From Rhodospirillum rubrum ATCC 11170 (GTDB lineage Bacteria > Pseudomonadota > Alphaproteobacteria > Rhodospirillales > Rhodospirillaceae), in the NCBI RefSeq assembly GCF_000013085.1, contig NC_007643.1, positions 3,233,501 to 3,297,500 of the forward strand: DNA of 64,000 bases. The letters run 5' to 3'. Below, piece by piece: positions 28,353 to 37,128 of this stretch. How positions within the stretch are numbered: position 1 is the first letter of the stretch; every line of letters begins with the position of its first letter. The position numbers and the translations under genes are program-made. Below the pieces are notes generated by a model. It was not told where the DNA came from. It worked only from the letters and a program-made list of their open reading frames with translations, and did no database searches.

Positions 28353-29558
28353 CTAAACCACGCCTTCGGGAAGGGCCTTGACCGGCTTTGCCCGCCGCCC
28401 TCGCGCCGTCAGGCGGCGGGCCAGGGCGATGCCCGGTTGTTCGATCAGGCGATGGGCGAGAAAGGCCGCGCCGACCGTGGCGCCAAGGGTCGCCGCCCAC
28501 AGCAGCGCGAACATGCCGATGGCGGCGAAGCCCGTCGCCTGGGTATCGATCAGCCCGGCGGTGAGGCCGGGAAGTGTCTCCAGAACAAGAAAATGCAGCA
28601 CATAGCAGCTGAAGCTGAGCGTGCCGAGCTGGCGCAGCGCGCCGTGGGAGAACAGCGTCGGCGATCCCTTGGCCAGGGCCAGGATGAAGATCATGAAGGC
28701 CAGCGTCGCCAGGGCCAGCGGCGGAACGCCAAAGGGGTTGAAATAATGCGTTCCCCGGACGACTTCGGCGACGACGACATAGATAAGCCCGCTCAGGGCG
28801 ATCAGGCCATAGGTCAGCGCCGGTGACAGGGGGGCTTGGCCGCTCCCCCGCTTGATCAGAAAAAACAACAAGATCCCGCAGCAGAAAATCGGCGCCTGAT
28901 TGGGAAACCAGAAATAGAGGAAATTGCTGACGGCGCGCGGCGGATAATCGGCGAAAGCGATCTTTCCATAGACATTGGCGAGGATCGCCAAAACGATAAG
29001 AACCACCAGCGCCCCCAGCGCGCGCCGCGCCGAGGTGATGACCAGGACGACAAGGGGAAACAGCATATAGAAGGTGAATTCGACTCCGATGCTCCATCCC
29101 CCGGGAACGACCATCCAGGCATCGTCCACCGTCGGCGTCCACACTGGGTGCCAGGAGTTGATAAAAGACAGGGCGATCAAAAGCTGAGAAAAATCAAAGC
29201 CGCTGGCCGGCGGATCAAAAACAAAATAAAGAAGCGCCCCCGTATAATACATGGGAGCGATTCTTAAGAATCGTCGAATCATGAAGTTCTTGCACGCCGT
29301 TCCATAGCGTTCGTGCCGCCCTTGCCAGGACATCATCAAGGTGACGGCGCTGGCCAGAAAGAACATCTGAACCCCATGCCAGCCAAAATTGGTGATGTGC
29401 TTGACCGGCGTTGGCAGCTCGGGAAAAGCGCCGCCCACATGGCAGGTTATGACCAGCAGGATGGCCCATCCGCGCACGGCGTCGATATAATCGACTTTTA
29501 CCGGACCGTCGGAGCCACCCCGCCGCCCCCCGGCATTCCGGCTGTCACTGATCAGCAT
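28353..29558 (-). CDS. Acyltransferase-3 family membrane protein
   Basis: A 401-residue integral membrane protein with about ten hydrophobic helices. The N-terminal DYIDAVRGWAILLVITCHVG segment with catalytic His is typical of acyltransferase_3 (OafA/NodX-like) enzymes that acylate surface sugars. ATG at 29558 has a GGGAG site; an upstream frame to 29621 is not supported. It interrupts the motility genes; acylation of a glycan on the flagellum or LPS is possible but not shown. Confidence 0.85.
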   Translation of the reverse strand: MLISDSRNAGGRRGGSDGPVKVDYIDAVRGWAILLVITCHVGGAFPELPTPVKHITNFGWHGVQMFFLASAVTLMMSWQGRHERYGTACKNFMIRRFLRIAPMYYTGALLYFVFDPPASGFDFSQLLIALSFINSWHPVWTPTVDDAWMVVPGGWSIGVEFTFYMLFPLVVLVITSARRALGALVVLIVLAILANVYGKIAFADYPPRAVSNFLYFWFPNQAPIFCCGILLFFLIKRGSGQAPLSPALTYGLIALSGLIYVVVAEVVRGTHYFNPFGVPPLALATLAFMIFILALAKGSPTLFSHGALRQLGTLSFSCYVLHFLVLETLPGLTAGLIDTQATGFAAIGMFALLWAATLGATVGAAFLAHRLIEQPGIALARRLTARGRRAKPVKALPEGVV

Positions 29559-29771
29559 CGTTTCGCTCCCAAAACAAGACCCGGATGGTCCGATCTTGGA
29601 AGCGGCAGGCGGCGCTGTCAAATACAGGCTTTAGGGGAAACGATCCATCTCCGATCGCCGATACCGACCTGGGCCGCCCCCAGCGAGTCGCTCGGGGCGG
29701 CGCTCCATAATCCCGACAGGCCGGCGAAGCGTCGTCATACCTTTGGGGATCCGCAGGGCCGGCGATTGGCT

Positions 29772-32700
29772 TTAATTCAGCCCGCTTAGGCCCTCGGTCT
29801 TCATGCGGTCGCGGTAGCTCGACAGGAACGAGCGGAAACTATCGGCCTGGGCGACCTTTTCGTTGATCGTGCGGTAATCGGGCAGGCCGCGGTCGCCGGG
29901 GCTGGTGATCAGATCAAAAGCCTCGAACACGTCGGTGTCTTTCATCGCATCCAGATAACGCCGGCGCAGCAAGGCGGCCTGGGGGTCGTCGCCGGCCAGG
30001 GTCAGGGCGGTGGCCCAGTCGAGCACGCGGCGGGCATCTTCGGCCGCCATGGTCTTGCCGCGTTCGGGCGGCGGCACCAGTTCGCTGATCGTCCGCGCCG
30101 CCTCGGGCCAGTTCTGGGCCTTCCAGAAGATCTCCGAGCGCAGGATGCGGGCGTCCTTGGTGGTATCGCCGTCGAGCCGGGCGATCGCCTCGTTGGCCCG
30201 GCCCATATCGGCCAGGGCGCGGGCGGCAAGGTGGCTGCGGTGGGCGGCCAGATCGGGCGACAGCCCGTCGGCGCCGGTGGCGAGCAAGGCGTTCAGGGCG
30301 GCTTCGGGCTGGCCGTTGAGCAGCCGCACCAGACCAAGCCGCGCCCCGATGCGCGCCCGCTCCTCGCCCGGGGTCTTCAACCGGGTCTGGATCTGGCGAT
30401 CCAGCAGCCCGGCGGCCTGTTCCAGCAGATCGACCTTGACCAGCCGATCGGCCAGCTTGCGGATCATCTCGTCGCCCTTCTGGCCGGCGGGGGTCAACTC
30501 GCGGAACTCGTCGTAAAGGGCGATGGCGGTGATCGGCGACAGGGCATCGGCGCCGCCGCGCAGATAAAGATCCTCGAAGACGCGCAGCATCTGATCGGTG
30601 ATCTCGGCCACCTCCGGGCGCTGGTCAAAATAGGTGGCGACCAGCTTCATGCCGCGCAGCGCCTCGCCGTAATCGCCCTTTTCCAGGTTCAGATCGGCCA
30701 GACGGCGCAGCAGGGTGAATTCGAAATCATCGCCCCGCCAAGCGTAGCGCAGGCGCTGAAGCCCCTGGATCAGATCGTCCACCGGCAAACGGCCAAGCTG
30801 GTGTTCAAGCTCCAGGCGCTTGCGCCGGGCATGGGGGGTCCATTTCATCGACCCCTCATCCTCGGCTTGTTGATAAGCCTGGAGCGCCCCGTCGAAATCG
30901 CCCGAGGTTTCCTTCATCAGGCCTTCGAAGTACAGGCGTTCGGCCTTCTGATGGCGGGTGACATCGGGAACATTGGCCGCTTCCAGGAAGGTGCGGGCGG
31001 CGAGGTCATTGGCCGCGGCGATGGCGGCTTCGGCGGCGACCAGGGCCAAAGGCACGCGCAGGTCATCGGGATAATCGGCAAGCACGCCGCTCGTCGCCTC
31101 GAGGATGCCGGCTTGGGCGGCCGGATTGCCCAGGCTGGCCTGGGCGGCGGCGCGCCAGAAGGCGGCCTCGTCAACCCCGGCCAAACTCGGATGGGCAAGA
31201 TCGTTCACCGCGTCGCCATAGCGGCCCATCAGAAATTCGGCGCCGCCGCGAATCGCCCGGAAACTCGCCCGGTTCTCGAACTCGGGATCGGCGGCCAGGA
31301 TGGTTCGCAGCACGCCAAGCGCCTCGGCGCCATAGCCATTGGCGAAATAGAAGCGGGCCATTTCCATGCGGGCGTCGTTGCGCCGACTGGCCGGAGCCAT
31401 GCCGACCGCCTCGAGCATCTGGTTGCGCCGTTCGAAAACCGGGGCTTCCTGATTGCCGCGCCAGCGCGGGATATCGAAGATCGCCGAGACCTCGCCGCCG
31501 CTGGCGCCAAGCCGGGCGGCGGCGGCCACGCGCTCGCCGTCCGAGGACAGCCGCAAGCCGCCGGCGGCGGTGATCTCCACGCCCTGACGGCTGGAGCGCA
31601 CACTCACCCCCTGGCTGACCGGCTCGACCACCACGCCCTGGGCGGTGACCGGCAAGGTCGCGTCGGGATAGGCGCGGGCCGGATAGATACCGGCGCCCAG
31701 CGGCAGAACCGGCACGACGATGATGCTATCGCCGACCTCGGGATCTTGCACCGTCACCACGCTACCGCCATCGCTGACGGGCAGATAAAGGCGCGGCCCG
31801 ACCGGCGAGCGCGGCTGGGGCGAGACCTCGATCGGCGTGCGCGGGCGCAGGGGCTGGCGCTGCAGATCCATGATCCACAACAGCCCTTCGCGGCGGAAAC
31901 TGGGATTGAAGGCGGGATCGACGACGAAGCGAACCGCCGTGGCCGTCGGCCCGACCTCGACCTGCTCGGCGAAGCTCACCGCCTTGCCGCCGGTCACCTG
32001 AAGGGCGCGGATATCGGCCTGCTGATGGCGATCGAAAACCACCCAAAGGAATCCGGCGCGACGGAAGGCGGCGGCGGCGGTCGGCCGGTCCCAGGAAAAC
32101 GACAGGGTATAAAGCTCCTGCGCCCCGCCGACGGCCGGCAGGGCCGCCTCATCGGGGGCTAGACCCTGGTTGGACGCTCCGGCGACCGGCGGCACGGCGG
32201 CGATCCCGCCGGCCGAGGGCGCCAGGGAGGACGGCGGCGCCGGGCGGCTGGGAACGGCGGCGGCCGGCGGATTGGCCGGGGGCATCGGTGGCAGGGCGAC
32301 GGGGGCGTTGGGATCGGGCTTGGCCGCCGGCTTGGCTTCGGCCGGGGCCGAGGGCTGGACCGCCGGCGGCCGAGTCGCCGGGGTCGCCTCGGGCTTGGCC
32401 GCGACCGTCGCGGCGCCGGGCGTCGCCTTGACCAGATCGAAGGCGACACTGCCGCCGCTGCGGAAATGACGAATGGAGCCGCCGGGCGGCAAAGGCAGGG
32501 TGACGGTGAGGCCGGTCGTCTCCGACGCCGTGACGGCCCCCTTCAGCCCCTCGGGAAGGGCGGCGTTCAGCCGGGGCAAATCGATGCGGCCGGGCCGGGC
32601 GAAGCGAATAACCGCCTTGCCGTCCTGATTGTCCACGGTGTAGCCGACATCGCGCTTCCAGTCGAAGACGACGCGGTGGAAGGTGTCGTGGATGCCCGTG

Positions 32701-33167
32701 CGCACCGGAATGGTCGGCGTCAGATCGGGGGCGGCCGAGGGCGCCTTGGCCGGCTCGGCGGGCTTTTCGGCGACCGCCGCGCTTTTGCCGGCCGGCGGCC
32801 CCACTAGATCGAGAACCACGCCATTGCCGCCGACGTTCGACCTGCGCAGCTTGAAATCGCCGCGCAGCGGAAACGAGACCGTCCGCCGATCGGCGCTGAC
32901 CCGGGCTTCGGACACATAGCCGGCAAGGCTGCGGGTGACCTTGTCCAGGCCGTTTGGCGCCGGACGGTCGAATTGCACAACCAGGGCGCCGCCCAGGATA
33001 TCGGCGGTATAGACCACCGGAACGTCCCAGTCGAAAACGATCCGTCCATAATCGTCGTGGGTCGCCGCCCGCACGCCATCGGCGCGGGCCGGCGACGGGG
33101 CGACCAAAAGGGCCAGGGCGAAAAGCGCAAGGCCGAACGACGCGAAAAACGATAGGCGCTTGGTCAT
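29772..33167 (-). CDS. Large exported beta-domain/TPR protein next to MotB-like genes
   Basis: A 1131-residue protein. A signal peptide ends near SPARA. The N-terminal half has two clear AMIN-like beta repeats (each with a R-I/V-V-FDW start and a V-Y-T follow-up, about residues 30-125 and 155-260), a Pro/Ala-rich linker (about 265-360), and a third related segment (LYTLSFSWDRP). The C-terminal 550 residues are helical with degenerate tetratricopeptide repeats. No membrane segment after the signal, so probably periplasmic. Its start overlaps the MotB-like gene by four bases. I know no characterised homologue of this exact layout; a scaffold for a motor or envelope complex is inferred. Confidence 0.8.
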   Translation of the reverse strand: MTKRLSFFASFGLALFALALLVAPSPARADGVRAATHDDYGRIVFDWDVPVVYTADILGGALVVQFDRPAPNGLDKVTRSLAGYVSEARVSADRRTVSFPLRGDFKLRRSNVGGNGVVLDLVGPPAGKSAAVAEKPAEPAKAPSAAPDLTPTIPVRTGIHDTFHRVVFDWKRDVGYTVDNQDGKAVIRFARPGRIDLPRLNAALPEGLKGAVTASETTGLTVTLPLPPGGSIRHFRSGGSVAFDLVKATPGAATVAAKPEATPATRPPAVQPSAPAEAKPAAKPDPNAPVALPPMPPANPPAAAVPSRPAPPSSLAPSAGGIAAVPPVAGASNQGLAPDEAALPAVGGAQELYTLSFSWDRPTAAAAFRRAGFLWVVFDRHQQADIRALQVTGGKAVSFAEQVEVGPTATAVRFVVDPAFNPSFRREGLLWIMDLQRQPLRPRTPIEVSPQPRSPVGPRLYLPVSDGGSVVTVQDPEVGDSIIVVPVLPLGAGIYPARAYPDATLPVTAQGVVVEPVSQGVSVRSSRQGVEITAAGGLRLSSDGERVAAAARLGASGGEVSAIFDIPRWRGNQEAPVFERRNQMLEAVGMAPASRRNDARMEMARFYFANGYGAEALGVLRTILAADPEFENRASFRAIRGGAEFLMGRYGDAVNDLAHPSLAGVDEAAFWRAAAQASLGNPAAQAGILEATSGVLADYPDDLRVPLALVAAEAAIAAANDLAARTFLEAANVPDVTRHQKAERLYFEGLMKETSGDFDGALQAYQQAEDEGSMKWTPHARRKRLELEHQLGRLPVDDLIQGLQRLRYAWRGDDFEFTLLRRLADLNLEKGDYGEALRGMKLVATYFDQRPEVAEITDQMLRVFEDLYLRGGADALSPITAIALYDEFRELTPAGQKGDEMIRKLADRLVKVDLLEQAAGLLDRQIQTRLKTPGEERARIGARLGLVRLLNGQPEAALNALLATGADGLSPDLAAHRSHLAARALADMGRANEAIARLDGDTTKDARILRSEIFWKAQNWPEAARTISELVPPPERGKTMAAEDARRVLDWATALTLAGDDPQAALLRRRYLDAMKDTDVFEAFDLITSPGDRGLPDYRTINEKVAQADSFRSFLSSYRDRMKTEGLSGLN

Positions 33168-33817
33168 GGGCGGACGCCCTCCCCCAATACCAGCAGCGCC
33201 GGCCCTTCGGAGGCGGCGGAAGACACCAACCGCGCCTGGGCGGTCAACTGACGGCCGAAGCCGGCCTCGCGCAAACGATTGGCGGCATCGACCGCCTCGG
33301 CCAGGGCACCACGCCATGGATCGCCCCCGGATTGTTCCTTACGGAAGACCACCAGAATCACCCGGTTGTCCAGACGGTCGAGAAATCCGGCCAGTTCCGA
33401 CAGGGCGCTTGCGTCGCCGCCTTCGCCAAACAGCGCGACCGGCGGCCGCAGCAGAACCTGATCACCCGACAGCACCACCTTGGTATCGCGCAAGGCGCGA
33501 ACCCGGTCGAGGCCGTCGCGCAACACCACGGCCAGATATTCGGTGGCCGCGCCGCGCGGCGGCACGGTCGCCGGACGGCTTTCCTCGGGCGGTTTGCTTT
33601 CCGTCGCCAGCGGCGCCTCGGCCCGCAGCGGAACGGCGCCGCCACGCTCCTGGCCACCCATCGGCGACATGGCGAACAGCATCACGAAAAAGGCCAGCAA
33701 CAGCAGCACCAGATCGGAAAAGGTCACCAACCACAAATTGGCGGCGGCATTGCTGCCCTGGGAACTGCCCGCCGAGACCGCCATCAGATCGACGGCGCGA
33801 TAATCAGGTCCGTTCAT
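33164..33817 (-). CDS. MotB-like protein with intact ion-binding Asp
   Basis: A 217-residue protein with one N-terminal membrane helix in the MotB pattern LWLVTFSDLVLLLLAFFVML, where the Asp sits as in MotB. A linker and a shortened OmpA-like C-terminal region follow (VVLSGDQVLLRPPVALFGEG, then the ALAEAVDAANRL helix). It overlaps both neighbours by four bases. No motA-like gene is in the window, so it may pair with a distant MotA or serve another energised complex. Confidence 0.75.
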   Translation of the reverse strand: MNGPDYRAVDLMAVSAGSSQGSNAAANLWLVTFSDLVLLLLAFFVMLFAMSPMGGQERGGAVPLRAEAPLATESKPPEESRPATVPPRGAATEYLAVVLRDGLDRVRALRDTKVVLSGDQVLLRPPVALFGEGGDASALSELAGFLDRLDNRVILVVFRKEQSGGDPWRGALAEAVDAANRLREAGFGRQLTAQARLVSSAASEGPALLVLGEGVRP

Positions 33818-34134
33818 CGCCCGGCCTCCCCCTCGCCCGGCATCGGCAGCAGGCGGAAGGTCAGGGTCACCAGGCCGAGCGGTCCGGGCACCAGCCCGAC
33901 GGCAAGGCCGGTGGGCCGGACCCCCCGGGCGCGCAGGGCGCCGGCAAGCGTGGCCGCCCGCCGCTGTTCCAGGCTTTCGGCCCCGGGCAATGGCGCATCG
34001 CTCGCCCCGCCGGTGCTGAGCGCGATTTCAAGATGACGATAGGTTCCCGCCGGCGCCGACAGCAAGGTGGCGCCCAGGCGGTCAAGAAACGCCGAGCGCC
34101 CCGCGATCAGGGCGGCCTCGTTCGGCTTGAACAA
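33814..34134 (-). CDS. C-terminal part of a frameshifted MotB/OmpA-like protein
   Basis: A 106-residue frame that reads as the OmpA/MotB peptidoglycan-binding domain (FKPNEAALIAGRSAFLDRLG; SLEQRRAATLAGALRARGV). Alone it has only a TTG start without a convincing ribosome site. It continues the preceding MotB-like frame after a +1 shift at a T5 run (minus strand; 34133-34137). Reading T4 would give an unbroken ADLLFKPNEA junction of the OmpA type and a 222-residue protein. Confidence 0.6.
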   Translation of the reverse strand: MFKPNEAALIAGRSAFLDRLGATLLSAPAGTYRHLEIALSTGGASDAPLPGAESLEQRRAATLAGALRARGVRPTGLAVGLVPGPLGLVTLTFRLLPMPGEGEAGR

Positions 34135-34483
34135 AAAGATCGGCGCGCAAGATCACGTCCAGCACCTCGCCGCCGGCCAGCCGGCTGGCCTGGGCCCCGG
34201 GCAGATCGGCCTGGAACAAGGCTCCGGCCTCGGCGACGAACCGGCCCGCCGCGGCGGCTTGCGCATCGCGCTCGCTGATCATGCCGTCGGTTCGGGCGAG
34301 GGCGAATCGGGAAAAGGTTTTGGTCAGGCTGTCGACGACGGCCTGGGCGCGGGGTTGTTCGGGGATCGAGACGCTGACAAGGGCGATGAAAAAAGCCAGC
34401 AGCAGAAGATAGAGCGATAGGAACAGCGAATGCCCGCCTCCAAGCCCCGCGTTCCCGTCGTGGTCCTGCTCCAAGCTGTCCAT
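34082..34483 (-). CDS. N-terminal part of a frameshifted MotB-like protein lacking the Asp
   Basis: A 133-residue frame with one membrane helix (LFLSLYLLLLAFFIALVSVS), a helical linker and the start of an OmpA-like domain (GGEVLDVILRADL), after which the frame runs into unrelated residues. The MotB ion-binding Asp is absent: the helix has Leu/Tyr in the place where the downstream paralogue has FSD. ATG at 34483; the longer frame has no signal. It is the first of two MotB-like genes, so the products could form a hetero-pair. Confidence 0.65.
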   Translation of the reverse strand: MDSLEQDHDGNAGLGGGHSLFLSLYLLLLAFFIALVSVSIPEQPRAQAVVDSLTKTFSRFALARTDGMISERDAQAAAAGRFVAEAGALFQADLPGAQASRLAGGEVLDVILRADLFVQAERGRPDRGALGVS

Positions 34484-34772
34484 GATTATCCGTTCGCCTT
34501 GTTGGACACGGGCGCCCCCTTCCCGGGAAGACCCGTGACATCGGAGCATAGCGAGGGGGATTGAACGGAAGATTAACCCAATGGCCAAAAGGGTATTTCT
34601 CTCCGTCGCCCGACCGATTACGCGAAACGGCAAACGGGGGGAAGACCTTATCGGAAAATCCCGAAATCACGCCGTCCCCGCGGGCCCTCCGCCTGACCGG
34701 GCGAGTCGCCCACCGGGGTGGCGATGGCGTAAGAGACCGCTCTCGCGCCTTAGCCAAATCTTACGCTGGCGG

Positions 34773-35552
34773 CTAATCGAAATCCTTGAGCAGGGCGTCG
34801 ATATCGTCCTGGTTCATCACCGCCCCGGGGCTTCCCGGACCATTGAGCAAGGCCATATCTTCGGGCCGGTCGCCCACGGCAGCGGCGGTTTGGCGAAAGC
34901 GCGCCGGATCATCGGCGCTTCCCGGCGCGCCGTCCCCCAGAAGTCCATCGGGGGCGAAGGTCGAAAGCAGGGCGTCGACCCGTTCTTCGATGCTTTTCAG
35001 GGTGCGGACCACCTTGGTGATGCGCTGGCCGGTGATGTCTTGGAAGGTGCAGGCCTCATAGATGCGTGTGGTCGCCAGGGCCAAAGCCCGGGCATCCTCG
35101 CCCTCCAGCCGTCCTTCAAGGGCTTCCAGGCCCTCCACCGCATCCATGATGTCCTGGGTCGCGGTTTCCGTCGACTGCACGATGGCGTCAAGCTCATCGG
35201 AGGCCGTCGGAATGAAGCGCTCCTGGATATCGCGCGGGCGCAGCACCGCCAGATCGTTGCGGGCGGTCTCGATGAAGGTCGACAGGGCCCGGATCTCTTC
35301 GATCAGAGCGACGCGATCGTCGGGATGGGCCCCAGGTCGGGGAACCGGGCCATCCACCGCCGGACCGACGCCCGCCGGAGCCATCACCGGAACCGGGGAT
35401 AAGGGGGGAGCGCCAGCCGGAGCCATCCCTTCCGCCGACAGGCCGTCGCGCAACGATTCCAACAGCGCCGCCAGATCGTCGGCGCCATCCTGGCTGCGCA
35501 AATGCGCGAGCGCCCTGTCCAGGGCGCCGCGTAAGGTGGTGTCGATGGGCAT
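34773..35552 (-). CDS. cheZ: Chemotaxis phosphatase CheZ
   Basis: A 259-residue, mostly helical protein. The long central helices contain the CheZ active-site sequence ACTFQDITGQRITKVV with the catalytic Gln of QDITGQ, and the C-terminus ends in NQDDIDALLKDFD, the CheY-tethering helix. CheZ removes phosphate from CheY-P. ATG at 35552 follows AAGGGAC; the frame upstream to 35630 is not supported. cheY lies 284 bases upstream on the same strand. Confidence 0.9.
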   Translation of the reverse strand: MPIDTTLRGALDRALAHLRSQDGADDLAALLESLRDGLSAEGMAPAGAPPLSPVPVMAPAGVGPAVDGPVPRPGAHPDDRVALIEEIRALSTFIETARNDLAVLRPRDIQERFIPTASDELDAIVQSTETATQDIMDAVEGLEALEGRLEGEDARALALATTRIYEACTFQDITGQRITKVVRTLKSIEERVDALLSTFAPDGLLGDGAPGSADDPARFRQTAAAVGDRPEDMALLNGPGSPGAVMNQDDIDALLKDFD

Positions 35553-35836
35553 GATCGAAGTCCCTTGCTCAGGTCCGACAAAATCCGGGGCCGCCGGCGC
35601 TGGCGGCCTGCCCGGAAGCAGCCTCCCCACGGCAGGGAAGAAGGGGGCATCCCCAGCGAGTCCGGGGTCGGGCAGACACCGGGGTGGTCATGGCGACACC
35701 CGGCTTCGCCGGAAAGGTGCCACGCCCGGACCAATCCGCATTAAATGGAAGCCATTTTTTGCGATTAATCAGGATTAAAGACCACCGCGTTAGAACAAAA
35801 ACGCTGGAACCCGGTCTTTTCTTTGCCGTTCAGGCC

Positions 35837-36226
35837 CTAGAATTCGCCGATCACGCTCTGCATCTTGGCCTTCAGCGTTTCCGCGTTGAAGGGCTTCACG
35901 ATATAGTTGGAAACGCCGGCTTCCTTGGCGGCGATGACGTTCTCCGACTTGGACTCGGCGGTAACCATAATGAATGGCAGGCTTTTCAACTTGCCGTCAG
36001 CCCGGACTTCGCGCAGGAGCTGGAGACCGGTCATGGGTTCCATGTTCCAGTCGGAAATCACCAAACCATATCCGCCGTTGGTCCGCAGCATTTGCAAAGC
36101 AGCGCTGCCATCCATGGCCTCGTCGATATTATTGAAACCGAGCTGGCGTAGGAGATTTCGAATAATACGCAGCATCGTCTTATAGTCATCGACGATCAGG
36201 ATCTTCATATTCAGGTCTACGGCCAT
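35837..36226 (-). CDS. cheY: Chemotaxis response regulator CheY
   Basis: A 129-residue single receiver domain. Acidic pocket Asp13/Asp14 (VDDYK), phospho-acceptor Asp59 (VISDWNM), Thr89 (MVTAES) and Lys111 (VKPFN) are all present, and the ISDWNMEPMTGL stretch is the CheY form. It acts on the FliM switch, whose gene is three genes upstream. A structured region with AAAGACC arms follows the stop (about 35776-35820) and may end the transcript. Confidence 0.94.
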   Translation of the reverse strand: MAVDLNMKILIVDDYKTMLRIIRNLLRQLGFNNIDEAMDGSAALQMLRTNGGYGLVISDWNMEPMTGLQLLREVRADGKLKSLPFIMVTAESKSENVIAAKEAGVSNYIVKPFNAETLKAKMQSVIGEF

Positions 36227-36393
36227 GGGTCACCCCTCGTTTCGCTTCCGCCGCGTCGTCGCGTTGCGGAACGGTCTGTTGCCTTAAAGTATTCCTCGGT
36301 CCCGCAAGGGGACACCGGGGTCGACGCAGTTCCTTAAATAGCCCAAAAGATCGTATATGGCAAAGGGCTCTCAGTCGTGTCCGAGCGGTTTTC

Positions 36394-37110
36394 TCAACCG
36401 CCTGGACGGGTTCCTGGCTCGGGCAGAACCTGCTTGTGGGCAAGCTCCTGGGTGACGGATCGTGCCTTAAGGGCATCCATCTCGGCCAGGATCGGTGCGG
36501 AGTTCCGTTCGGTCATCAGCATGAAGATATCGACGATTAGCGGCATGTCCATATCATTAAAGATACGGGCGGCATCTTTCGGCTTCATGACCTTATAAAT
36601 ATTGACCAGCCGCTCCAGACGGGTCTGCTCCTCGGCGGTATGCTGCTTGAGCATCCCCTGGATCGACGTCTCAAGCCCCTTCATATCGGCGATCTTGCGG
36701 TCGATCCGCCCTTCGGCGGCGCGCAGCATGGCTTCGCGCTGATCAAGCTCGCGACCGCGATTTTCAAGCTGCTCGCGCCGTTCCGACAGCCGTTGCAGCA
36801 GGTCGATTTCCGATTGGGTGAAAGCAGCCGGATTCTCGCGCCCGCCACCCGCCCCTTGGGAGTCGGGGGCCGAGGGAGTCGGGGCGGCGGGAGCGGGGGC
36901 GGCTGTCGGCGCCGGGGCGGCGGTGGGCGCCGGGGCGGCCGGCGGCGTGGCGGTCGGAGCGGGTGTCGCCTGGGCCATCGCCTCGCTATGGCCGACCCGC
37001 AGGCCGCCCATCTTCTCGACGCCCTGCCAGACGGCGCCAACCCGCACCGTCAACACCAGCACCCCAACGAAAATCATCACCGGCAGCAACCGGATCCGCG
37101 ACATGGTCAT
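36394..37110 (-). CDS. MotE-like flagellar protein (MgtE-N-like domain)
   Basis: A 238-residue protein with one N-terminal membrane helix or signal, a Pro/Ala/Thr-rich tract (about 48-85), a coiled coil (about 100-165, EIDLLQRLSERREQLENRGR) and a C-terminal MgtE-N-like domain (VMKPKDAARIFNDMDMPL). This order is that of MotE, the periplasmic chaperone-like motility protein of Rhizobium/Sinorhizobium, and of FlbB-type proteins. It follows the DUF6468 gene by 18 bases. Confidence 0.78.
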   Translation of the reverse strand: MTMSRIRLLPVMIFVGVLVLTVRVGAVWQGVEKMGGLRVGHSEAMAQATPAPTATPPAAPAPTAAPAPTAAPAPAAPTPSAPDSQGAGGGRENPAAFTQSEIDLLQRLSERREQLENRGRELDQREAMLRAAEGRIDRKIADMKGLETSIQGMLKQHTAEEQTRLERLVNIYKVMKPKDAARIFNDMDMPLIVDIFMLMTERNSAPILAEMDALKARSVTQELAHKQVLPEPGTRPGG

Positions 37111-37128
37111 AACAGGTCCCTTTCCCGA

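Noticed and set aside
34640-34660. Sigma-28-like CCGATAA upstream of the first MotB-like gene
   Set aside because: No TAAA element at the required distance.
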